8,077 bases of DNA from JBAPRR01 sp049281195 (GTDB taxonomy: Bacteria > Actinomycetota > Acidimicrobiia > Acidimicrobiales > CAVXTF01), in contig JBAPRR010000209.1 of the NCBI GenBank assembly GCA_049281195.1, positions 1 to 8,077 of the forward strand, given 5' to 3'. A model generated the notes under the pieces. It saw only the letters and a program-made list of their open reading frames with translations. It did not search any database and had not been told where the DNA came from. Of the stretch, positions 1 through 6,705 are shown one piece after another (position 1 is the first letter of the stretch; every line of letters starts with the position of its first letter). Position numbers and translations under genes: made by a program.

Positions 1-1
1 T

Positions 2-655
2 CCGGACGACGAGATCATCGATGGAGCGACCGCCATCCTCGAGCGGACCGGGAACGAAGCATCGATAACGTTGCGTGCCGTCTGCCGCGAGATCGGGGTC
101 ACCCCGCCGTCTATAAGCCGCTTCTTCAAAGATCCGGCCGAGGTGATCGACCTCGTAGTGTCTCGAGAACTCGGTCAAATGCGCGACAGCATGGCTGCCG
201 CTTCGGAAACCAACAGCGGAGACCCGGTAGCTCAGCTGTTCGCCGTCATCCGAGCCGTGTACGACCTGGGACGCGCTCACCCCAATCGCTACCGAGTCAT
301 ATTCGAACGCCGTTTCCTGCCCCTCTGGGACGAGCAGGGGCTGGTAATGACAGAGACGGCCCCTCTCATAGCTGAAAGTTTCGGCCTAGTCGTCAGCGCC
401 CTCACAGAATGTGTCGCGCTCGGAGCGTCGACGAGCACGGATGCGTTCGCCGACTGCGTCGCCGTTTGGTGCGGAGTGCACGGCCTCGTCGCGTTACCTC
501 CAACCATCACGACGTTTCCGGGGCCCGACCTCGATATCCTTCTCGACACGATGGTGATCCGGCTGACTCGCCTCAACCCTGATGCCATCGGAACGGCTCG
601 TAAGCGATCGACCCGAGCAACTGGACGCCCTAGCCATTCGCGGTCGGAAGGTTGA
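2..655 (+). CDS. TetR/AcrR-family transcriptional regulator with WHG C-terminal domain (5' end outside window)
   Basis: The frame is open to the left edge (first full codon at base 2) and ends at TGA 653-655, giving 217 visible residues. Residues 1-50 form a TetR DNA-binding domain: a first helix around EIIDGATAIL, then the helix-turn-helix TLRAVCREIGVTPPSISRFF. A TTG at 71 could serve as a start but would remove the first helix, so the true start must lie left of the window. The C-terminal half (about 70-190) carries AVWCGVHGLVAL, matching the W-x-x-x-H-G signature of the WHG/TetR_C_33 ligand-binding domain. Family knowledge: such proteins are dimeric repressors released by a small ligand. 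The target and ligand are unknown; the regulated gene may lie to the left. It converges on the TIR-cyclase gene, 110 bases away, so it shares no promoter with it. Confidence 0.9.
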   Translation, partial: PDDEIIDGATAILERTGNEASITLRAVCREIGVTPPSISRFFKDPAEVIDLVVSRELGQMRDSMAAASETNSGDPVAQLFAVIRAVYDLGRAHPNRYRVIFERRFLPLWDEQGLVMTETAPLIAESFGLVVSALTECVALGASTSTDAFADCVAVWCGVHGLVALPPTITTFPGPDLDILLDTMVIRLTRLNPDAIGTARKRSTRATGRPSHSRSEG

Positions 656-765
656 AAACGGGTCGGCAGTGTGGAAAAAGCGCGTCACTGATTTAACGAA
701 CTGCTTCTCCACCCAATGTTCGTTGTCGAACCGTTCCTTGCCGACCACGAGGGAGATGTTCTTGC

Positions 766-3700
766 CTATAGGTTGAGAGCAAATGCATACGCCTCGTCGT
801 GCCCCATAGCCTGCCCAGTCTCGTACCAATGGTCAAATGACGCTCCAAGAGTCTGGCGCAGTTCCACAAGGTCGGCATCGCGTATCCGCTGATCGTCTGG
901 CTCCCAGTCGCCGCCATATGCATCGAGGGACGCCTGGGCGATGCCATGAAGCGTGGCTCCTTTTGCCGGGTCACCGTTGCGGGTAGCGCAGCAGGCAAGC
1001 CCAAGTTCAGCATAGAAACGCATCCGGACCTGACCCGAACGCCGCGCACTACGCAGATAGCGGACAAAATTATTCGCCGCGCCGCTCGTATTTCCCTCCC
1101 GGAGGAGAAGAAACCCGAGACTGCCGAGCACATTGTCAGCATCCGCGTTAGTTACGCCTTTCGAGGCGGCGACCAATGCGGATTCGAGATGTATCCGCGC
1201 TTGGTCAAGTTGTCCGAGATTGATCAAGAGAAGTCCCAAATTGTTGTGCGAGGCAAGAAGCCCGCTCCAGTTCCCCGATCGCTCGGCGAGCGTGATGGAT
1301 TCCGCGTAGAGACGCTCCGCCAATGGAGGATCACTTTCTCCGACCGCCCTCGCAAGACTATCCAGAGACGAACGTAGCAACACCGGATCCCCACATTCGC
1401 GCCCGAAGGCAATGGCCTCATTGGCAAGCGAGACGGCTTCGTCGATGTCCCCGAGCCACAGACTTGTATAAGAGCGAAAGCTGAGTGCGTCAGCAATCAG
1501 CTTCGGGTCACCGCACCTGCGGGCGAGCTTGAGCGCATCATCTGCTGATTGCGCAGAGGCTGGGAGATCGATACTTCTGAGTAGATCTGCCCGACACAAA
1601 ACGGCTGCCGCCGAGAGGGAGTCCGGAATTTCTGAACCGGGTTGCTCAAGGATGCGATCGAGCAGTGGAATCTCGCCCCTTGTTGCACCGCCACAGTGCC
1701 AAAAGTGGCGGAGCGCGACAGCAAGGCGAAGCGCGGGCTCGCTTTGGTTGGCTCCCTCCGAGAGATTCGTCAATGCACCAAATAGGTTGGGATATTCTGT
1801 CTCGAGACGGACGAACAGAACCCCCTGGTCCGGTCCGGTCAATTGTGGCGCTGCGCTTTCGGCAAACGACAGGTAAAAATGCGCGTGGTCGTTGAAGAGC
1901 CGGAGGGTCTCGTCTTCGTCAACGTCCGCCAACCGTTCAGCGGCGTATTGTCGGATGGTCTCTAGCAACCTGTAACGGATCGCCAGGCTCGACGCGTCAG
2001 CCACCACCAGAGACCTATCGACCAATCCACCTAAGAGAACGGTCACGTCGAACTCTTCGAGAGCGCCAAAGCCGCAGACGTTCTCAGCCGCGTCGAGCTC
2101 GAATCCCCCAGAGAAGACCGAGAGCCGCCTGAGTAGGACACGTTCGGGTTCGGTCAGCATGTCGTAAGACCAGTCGACGACTCCACGCAGGGTTTGATGA
2201 CGAGGTAGAGCCGATCGACTACCGCCGGTGAGCAACTGGAAGCGTCTATCAAGACGGTTGTTCAGGTCTGCCAGTGACAGTGATCGGAGACGAGCAACCG
2301 CCAGTTCGATTGCAAGCGGCATGCCGTCGAGTCGGCGACACACGGACGAGATGAGTGGCGCGTTTTCCTCATTCAAGGAGAACCCGGGTATCTGGGAGCG
2401 GGCGCGGTCCAAGAACAGTGCCACTGCCCCTGATGAAGCGACCTCAGCCAGCTCTTCTGGGGAATCGGGAGGTAACGACAGGGTCGCGACCGGCCAGACG
2501 GTCTCACCGTCGATTCCGAGAGGCTCGCGGCTGGTAGCGATCAGATGCACCTGTGGGCAGCGCCTGACGATTGCATCGGCCAGCTTGGCGCAGGAGGTAA
2601 TCACGTGCTCGCAGTTGTCCAGGAGAATCAGGAGACGAAGATCGGCAAGGGCCGAAAGCAAGCTGTCCTGTATGCCGTGTCCGGGTAGCTCCTTGATGCC
2701 GAGCGTGCGGCTCACCGCAGACGCCACCAAGTCGGGGTCGGAGATGTCTGCCAACTCGACGAACCACACGCCTTCTCCCGAGCCGTCGAGAAGCTCTGCA
2801 GCCACCTGTAGCGCGAGGCGTGTCTTCCCAGATCCCCCTGCCCCCGTCAAGGTGACGAGACGCGAGGTTTCCACCAAAGCGCTGACATCCGACACTTCTT
2901 TCTCGCGACCTACGAAGCTCGAAGGCTGCGCCGGCAGGTTGTTCTCCAACTCGGGGTTGTCCAACGACCGTATGGGGGGAAACTCGTCTTCGAGACCCTT
3001 TATGTCGAGCTGGAAGATCTGCTCCGGCCGCCCGAGGTCTTTAAGACGGTGGCCGCCCAGATCCCGAAGTGATGTGCCTTCGGGAAGAACTCCTCGAAGC
3101 AGGGCAGCGCCGGACTGCGATAGCAATACCTGGCCGCCGTGCGCGGCGGCAGCCACTCGAGCCGCTTTGTTGATATCCAACCCCGCAAGCCCGCTCGCCA
3201 TGCTTTGTGCTTCACCGGCGTGAATGCCCATGCGCACTCGAACGCGCTCGCGCCATTCATCTGAAGCGAGCGAGCGCTGTATTTCGATCGCGGTAGCGGC
3301 GCAAGCTCCGGGTGAGGGAAACACCGCGAACAGCCCGTCTCTTTGGGTATCGACTTCGGTGCCTTCGTGTGCTCTTAGCGCGGACCGGATCAGGTGACTG
3401 TGGTTGGCCGAGACCTGAGCGAAGGATTCCTCCCCCAGGCGTCTGCGCTGAGCTGTTGAGCCTTCCATCTCGCTGAACATGAGGGCGACCGTTCCGGACA
3501 GAAGCTTTCCGGTACCGAACGCTGGGGATTGCCCGACACTCGGTTTCGGCTCGGATGCGTGGTTCGGCATCGCTGACTCGATCTTGTCTGACAGGATACG
3601 AACGTCGATCGACCAACGATGGTCGGACAGCTCAAACGCTTGACGCCTCAGGAGGCCCCGGAGAGATTCCGGTAATTCGTGGACTTCTGGTAACTGGGCC

Positions 3701-4053
3701 CCCCCCACTAGCACCGGGATTACCCTCCGCGTTCCCAACTCAAGGGCTCGCTCAATTTCGAACCGAACGAAATCGTTGGGATTCTCGATTCGGCGCCCCC
3801 CGTTACGGTCGGCAGCGCTCAACCAAGCCCGACCAATGACGACCAAGATCGCGTCACATTTGGTCAAGGTCTTCTCGAGAGCCTCCGCGAACTCGACCCC
3901 CGGCTCGATCGACTCGATGTCGATGAAGACGTTGTCTTTTCCAAACCGCCCAACGAGGTAATCGTGAAGACGTCCAGCGTACGCAGCGGTGTCGTCTCGC
4001 CGGTAGCTCAGAAAAATGTGAGGAACTGCCCTCGGCTCCCCTTCAACAGCCAT
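766..4053 (-). CDS. TIR - class III cyclase-homology - STAND (NB-ARC-like) ATPase - TPR fusion protein
   Basis: A 1095-residue signalling protein with four modules in order. (1) TIR_2 domain, about 11-155: HIFLSYRRDD strand, FIDIESIEPG (BB-loop region) and NDFVRFEIERAL, where E99 sits at the usual catalytic glutamate of NAD-cleaving TIRs. (2) Class III nucleotide cyclase domain, about 187-350. The first metal aspartate of the usual F-T-D-I-x-G-S-T is glutamate (FSEMEGST, E195); the second is kept (QRDG, D239) but follows R238 where glycine is usual; N295 and R299 (INKAARV) are kept. (3) STAND ATPase, about 378-700: FVGRE lead-in, Walker A GAGGSGKTR (404-412), Walker B LLILLDNCEH, ATSREPL, GMPLAIELA and HQTLRGVVDWSYDML. 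(4) Helical TPR-like repeats, about 790-1070. No signal peptide or membrane segment is visible, so it is probably cytoplasmic. ATG start with GAGGTGAA just upstream; stop TAG. Family knowledge suggests ligand-triggered oligomerisation through ATPase and TPR, with TIR and/or cyclase output. Which output is active is inference. Confidence 0.9.
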   Translation of the reverse strand: MAVEGEPRAVPHIFLSYRRDDTAAYAGRLHDYLVGRFGKDNVFIDIESIEPGVEFAEALEKTLTKCDAILVVIGRAWLSAADRNGGRRIENPNDFVRFEIERALELGTRRVIPVLVGGAQLPEVHELPESLRGLLRRQAFELSDHRWSIDVRILSDKIESAMPNHASEPKPSVGQSPAFGTGKLLSGTVALMFSEMEGSTAQRRRLGEESFAQVSANHSHLIRSALRAHEGTEVDTQRDGLFAVFPSPGACAATAIEIQRSLASDEWRERVRVRMGIHAGEAQSMASGLAGLDINKAARVAAAAHGGQVLLSQSGAALLRGVLPEGTSLRDLGGHRLKDLGRPEQIFQLDIKGLEDEFPPIRSLDNPELENNLPAQPSSFVGREKEVSDVSALVETSRLVTLTGAGGSGKTRLALQVAAELLDGSGEGVWFVELADISDPDLVASAVSRTLGIKELPGHGIQDSLLSALADLRLLILLDNCEHVITSCAKLADAIVRRCPQVHLIATSREPLGIDGETVWPVATLSLPPDSPEELAEVASSGAVALFLDRARSQIPGFSLNEENAPLISSVCRRLDGMPLAIELAVARLRSLSLADLNNRLDRRFQLLTGGSRSALPRHQTLRGVVDWSYDMLTEPERVLLRRLSVFSGGFELDAAENVCGFGALEEFDVTVLLGGLVDRSLVVADASSLAIRYRLLETIRQYAAERLADVDEDETLRLFNDHAHFYLSFAESAAPQLTGPDQGVLFVRLETEYPNLFGALTNLSEGANQSEPALRLAVALRHFWHCGGATRGEIPLLDRILEQPGSEIPDSLSAAAVLCRADLLRSIDLPASAQSADDALKLARRCGDPKLIADALSFRSYTSLWLGDIDEAVSLANEAIAFGRECGDPVLLRSSLDSLARAVGESDPPLAERLYAESITLAERSGNWSGLLASHNNLGLLLINLGQLDQARIHLESALVAASKGVTNADADNVLGSLGFLLLREGNTSGAANNFVRYLRSARRSGQVRMRFYAELGLACCATRNGDPAKGATLHGIAQASLDAYGGDWEPDDQRIRDADLVELRQTLGASFDHWYETGQAMGHDEAYAFALNL
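3699..3706 (-). repeat. Eight-G homopolymer inside the TIR coding region
   Basis: The coding strand has eight consecutive G across codons 116-119 (V-G-G-A), near the end of the TIR domain. The frame on both sides is correct as given. Such runs are prone to replication slippage and to base-calling errors. A slip here would separate the TIR domain from the cyclase, ATPase and TPR modules. Confidence 0.7.
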
Positions 4054-4071
4054 TTCACCTCACTCGGAGTG
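4054..4071 (-). promoter_or_regulatory. Ribosome binding site of the TIR-cyclase-STAND gene, overlapped by a short palindrome
   Basis: On the coding strand GAGGTGAA lies directly before the ATG at 4053, a good match to the 16S anti-Shine-Dalgarno sequence with short spacing. It supports the ATG as the start. Its first bases run into an 11-base inverted repeat, CACTC-C-GAGTG (4071-4061), which could be a small operator or a hairpin affecting translation. The ribosome site is well supported; a role for the palindrome is a guess. Confidence 0.45.
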
Positions 4072-4352
4072 GTTCCGCACGCACGAGAATACCGCTCATC
4101 CGTCGCCCCGGCTCTGGTGTTCGTCGAGGCATGTGCGCCCGGGCGCGTTTTCCGCAGGCGTAGAACGTTTGGTCATCGTGGAGGTAGTTGGCGACGGACA
4201 CAACGAGGTGGAATCAATCAGCGATTTCTCTACGGGTGATGGAGACAGTCCGGAGCGGAGGTAGCGCTTCCGTGTGCGTCAATAGAGTGTGACCTCGCGA
4301 CTGGTCAGGCTCCTCGTCGACGGCAGTTCGGCAAAGTACCTCGCGGCCTTGC
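4054..4352. other. Intergenic spacer between the methyltransferase and the TIR-cyclase-STAND gene
   Basis: This stretch of 299 bases holds no gene I can support on either strand. Short open frames exist, but none has a recognisable motif together with a start and ribosome site. It probably contains the promoter of the TIR gene, since the genes on both sides run leftward. I found no clear -35/-10 pair; a TTGACG on the coding strand near 4290 lacks a convincing -10 at the right spacing. No strong terminator hairpin is obvious after the methyltransferase stop. Confidence 0.4.
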
Positions 4353-5048
4353 TCAGCCAAAACTCACTTCTCCGAAGATGAAACAGCGCGTTGCATCGAG
4401 ACTTGCCGTCCAGCCTTCTTGGCTAAGAAGTGACTGCAACTCGTTGGGCTCGTAGAAGACTTCGACAACCTGGTACTTGCTTCCGTCGTGCAAGCGGCGC
4501 AGCTCGAGATCAGGGCCGCAACGGACGACGTAAGGGTCCTTGGTCTCCCAAGTTGGATGCGGATCGTTGCGGTTGTCGATGAGGAACACACGACCCTCCG
4601 GTGCGAGACAGGACCGCACCAAAGACCAAAAGGCCGAAAATCGTGACCGAGGCACGTGAGAGAGCCAGAAGGAAAAGAACACAACGTCGTACGGTCTCGG
4701 CGGCTGCCACTTGAACAGATCGACAACGAGGTATTCCACGTCGGTTCGCCCTACACGGTGGCGGTTAAAGTCGAGCACCTCGGGTGAGGAATCAATGACA
4801 GTCAGGTCACCAGCAGTAAGGGCAAGGCGCTCCGTCCACCATCCTGTGCCCCCAGCGATTTCCAAGACATCACCCCTAACGCCGAAGGCCTCAAGCGCAT
4901 CTGCGACCTGCGCGACTTGTCCATCCCACTCCTCAGCGAGGACCGAACCTCGGTCGTAGCGGCCGCGCCGCTGCCACCATTCGTCGTACTCAGGTGCTCG
5001 GGCTCGGTAATACGCTCGTTGCTCGGCGAGGAGATCATCGTCGTTCAC
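4353..5048 (-). CDS. Class I SAM-dependent methyltransferase
   Basis: A complete Rossmann-fold methyltransferase of 231 residues from GTG 5048, or 233 from TTG 5054. I prefer the GTG because GAGAGA lies 8 bases before it but only 2 before the TTG. Numbered from the TTG: an N-terminal helix YYRARAPEYDEWW (15-27) typical of small-molecule methyltransferases; motif I VLEIAGGTGWW (63-73), the SAM-binding glycine loop; acidic D88 at the end of strand 2 for ribose binding; VVDLF with D112; motif IV-like YDVVFFSFWLSHV (122-134). It ends in the usual C-terminal strand CFIFGEV. No substrate-specific motif is visible, so the acceptor is unknown. Its start overlaps the stop of an upstream start-less gene remnant by 14 bases, the pattern of a coupled operon. 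The closest family would be Methyltransf_12/25; methyl transfer itself is a confident call. Confidence 0.88.
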   Translation of the reverse strand: MNDDDLLAEQRAYYRARAPEYDEWWQRRGRYDRGSVLAEEWDGQVAQVADALEAFGVRGDVLEIAGGTGWWTERLALTAGDLTVIDSSPEVLDFNRHRVGRTDVEYLVVDLFKWQPPRPYDVVFFSFWLSHVPRSRFSAFWSLVRSCLAPEGRVFLIDNRNDPHPTWETKDPYVVRCGPDLELRRLHDGSKYQVVEVFYEPNELQSLLSQEGWTASLDATRCFIFGEVSFG

Positions 5049-5241
5049 CGGCAAAGTCTCTCGTATCTTTAGGTAGCAGGTCTCGGGTCCCTACGAACGG
5101 TTCCAAGATGACTTCCCTTTCAGGCGCTATGTCTTGCAGGACCTCGTAGAGCAAACTACCGGCGCGGCTTTGACGGTCTTCGTGCAGCTTCCCGATGTGT
5201 TCACACTCGGACTGCCGATGACGGGTTCCGATGAGGTCAAG
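5035..5241 (-). pseudogene. Start-less C-terminal gene remnant ahead of the methyltransferase (unidentified)
   Basis: Between the cyclase stop and the methyltransferase start, one leftward frame reads as convincing soluble protein: about 68 residues with segments such as LDLIGTRHRQSECEHIGKLH, AGSLLYEVLQDIAPEREVIL and EPFVGTRDLLPKD, ending in GERR and TGA at 5037-5035. The frame is closed upstream by TAA at 5283-5281. It has no ATG or GTG; its only candidate starts are TTG codons at 5154 and 5106, and neither has a ribosome site. The stop overlaps the methyltransferase start by 14 bases, which is unlikely for random sequence. I read it as the 3' remnant of a gene once cotranslated with the methyltransferase, cut on its 5' side where it meets the hydrolase-cyclase gene. 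I do not recognise the family. It could instead be a short real gene using TTG 5154, or chance. Confidence 0.4.
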
Positions 5242-6574
5242 CGTCCACAGCGTAGAGCTGCCAGGATCCCGGCACGCCCTTTAGCTGGTGTTCGCCTCTG
5301 TCGACGAACCGTATGCCAGATCCTGCAACGAGGTCGACCACAGTTCGGGACACCAGCACCTCAGAGCGATCTGCCAAGGCACCGACGCGTGCGCCGATAT
5401 GGACGGCTATACCTCGGAGGTCATCCCCGACGGTGACGATCTCGCCGGTGTGGAGTCCAGCCCGAATGTCGATCCCGAAGCTTTGAAGCTTGTCGCGAAT
5501 CGCTAGTCCACATTGGATAGCTCGAGCCGGGCCGTCGAAACGAGCGAGAAACCCGTCGCCTGCTGTGTCTACCTCCACCCCTCGGAATCGCTCCAACTCC
5601 CTGCGAACGGCCTCGTTGTGCATTGTCAGAAGCTCGCTCCATCGCTCGTCACCCAGCTCAGCGGCCCTGGCGGTCGACCCAACGATGTCAGTGAAGAGAA
5701 CCGTCGCCAGAACGCGGTCTAGCAAGGGACCTGGCCGTACGCCCGTCACAAACTCCTGCGTCTCGTCGAGGATCTCCTCAGCTCGTCCCGCGAACAGAAA
5801 GTTGTCATCTCCGGACAGCTCGACGAGCTTGGCACCGGGGATCTGACTTGCTAGGTAGCGGCTGTGCTCTGGTCGGACATGCCGGTCGTCTCGTCGGCTG
5901 ATCAAGAGGGTCGGTGCTTGAATAGCGGAGAGAACGTCGGTCACGTCGCTCTCCATGAAGGCAAGGGGAATAGCCACGCGGTCAGGAGTAGCTGATAGGC
6001 GTTCTGAACGCGCCCAAAGCCTTCGCTGCTCATCGCTTCGGACCATGCTCGGTGCAAGAGTTTCCGTAACCGCTCCGGTTCCCCAAGCCTTCTGGATCAT
6101 CTCGACATAGGCGGGCAGTCGATTGGGGGGCATCCCCCAATCGCACTCGCTGTTGCGAAGGAATCGGGCGTAGGCATTGACCAGAACCAGGCCGGAGACG
6201 CGCTGGGGATACGTGGCCGCGAAAAGCATTACTGCCGGGGTGCATTCGCCCCAGGAGAGAACGGCTGCCCTCTCGGAGTTGGCCGCGTCCATAACTGCCC
6301 CGAGATCGTCCATCCACGTCTGAACGGCAGGGACGCTCTTCGCGTCAACCCCGGCTGAACTGCCGAAGCCGCGCGGATCGAAGGTGATGACCCGAGCAAA
6401 GGAGGCCAGCCTGTTAAGTCCAGAAACGATGGCGGGCTCCTCCCACATCAGATCGACGGCAAATCCTCCAACCATCGGGAGGAGGAGGTCTAAGGGGCCG
6501 TCCCCCAAGATCTGATACGCCAGGTACTCGCCCTCCAGAGTCCGGGCGTACTCCGTTGCCGGTATGTCCATCAT
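5237..6574 (-). CDS. Alpha/beta-hydrolase-fold (catalytically degenerate) fused to class III adenylate/guanylate cyclase
   Basis: A 445-residue fusion. Residues about 8-275 have an alpha/beta-hydrolase fold: LAYQILGDGPLDLLL, a MWEEP segment, VITFDPRGFGSS, and FAATYPQRVSGLVLV after the nucleophile elbow. The elbow, normally G-x-S-x-G, reads SWGEC (107-111), so glycine 109 replaces the serine. The acid D230 is kept (RRDDRHV), but the histidine position is asparagine (GDDNF, N258). Hydrolysis is therefore unlikely and ligand sensing more plausible (inference). Residues about 288-445 are a class III cyclase domain with both metal aspartates, D296 (FTDIVGST) and D340 (TAGDG), and R396 (VHIGARV). 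The transition-state asparagine is histidine 392, a variant I recall in actinobacterial relatives, and D336 replaces the purine-selecting lysine, so substrate choice is uncertain. No membrane segment. Starts at the first of two ATGs, overlapping by ATGA the frame left by the LLM pseudogene; no strong ribosome site of its own is visible. Confidence 0.9.
   Translation of the reverse strand: MMDIPATEYARTLEGEYLAYQILGDGPLDLLLPMVGGFAVDLMWEEPAIVSGLNRLASFARVITFDPRGFGSSAGVDAKSVPAVQTWMDDLGAVMDAANSERAAVLSWGECTPAVMLFAATYPQRVSGLVLVNAYARFLRNSECDWGMPPNRLPAYVEMIQKAWGTGAVTETLAPSMVRSDEQRRLWARSERLSATPDRVAIPLAFMESDVTDVLSAIQAPTLLISRRDDRHVRPEHSRYLASQIPGAKLVELSGDDNFLFAGRAEEILDETQEFVTGVRPGPLLDRVLATVLFTDIVGSTARAAELGDERWSELLTMHNEAVRRELERFRGVEVDTAGDGFLARFDGPARAIQCGLAIRDKLQSFGIDIRAGLHTGEIVTVGDDLRGIAVHIGARVGALADRSEVLVSRTVVDLVAGSGIRFVDRGEHQLKGVPGSWQLYAVDA
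6120..6143. repeat. Perfect 10-bp inverted repeat with 4-base loop inside the hydrolase-cyclase gene
   Basis: The plus strand reads CGATTGGGGG, GCAT, CCCCCAATCG: a perfect 10-base-pair stem with a tetraloop. It lies within the coding sequence around residues DWGMPPNR (145-152). The stem is strong (five consecutive G-C pairs next to the loop). It is not followed by a T-run on either strand, so it is not a standard terminator. Confidence 0.75.
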
Positions 6575-6705
6575 TCACGTCTATTTTGCCCGGAGCAGGG
6601 ACTTGGCGCCTCGATTCGACACAAGGCCGAGGCGAATTCGTCTCGGGTATTAGTCCAGGCGATGTTCGTGCGCTGATAACGATCATGAAAACCTCGACCC
6701 TGGCT

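Noticed and set aside
695..731. Inverted repeats between the convergent genes (AACGAAC with GTTCGTT; GTTCG-TTGT-CGAAC)
   Set aside because: The stems are only 5-7 bp, AT-containing, partly overlapping and not followed by a T-run, so they are too weak to call a terminator.
582..776. 64-codon plus-strand open frame spanning the TetR 3' end and the gap
   Set aside because: It overlaps the TetR gene out of frame, shows no motif and has no ribosome site.
2228..3223. 331-codon open frame on the plus strand opposite the STAND ATPase region
   Set aside because: It is antisense to a clearly coding ATPase, its translation is Ser/Arg/Pro-rich with no domain motif, and such shadows are common in high-GC genes.
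3964..4239. 91-codon plus-strand open frame across the TIR start and spacer
   Set aside because: Half lies antisense to the TIR domain and the remainder is Arg-rich with no recognisable feature.
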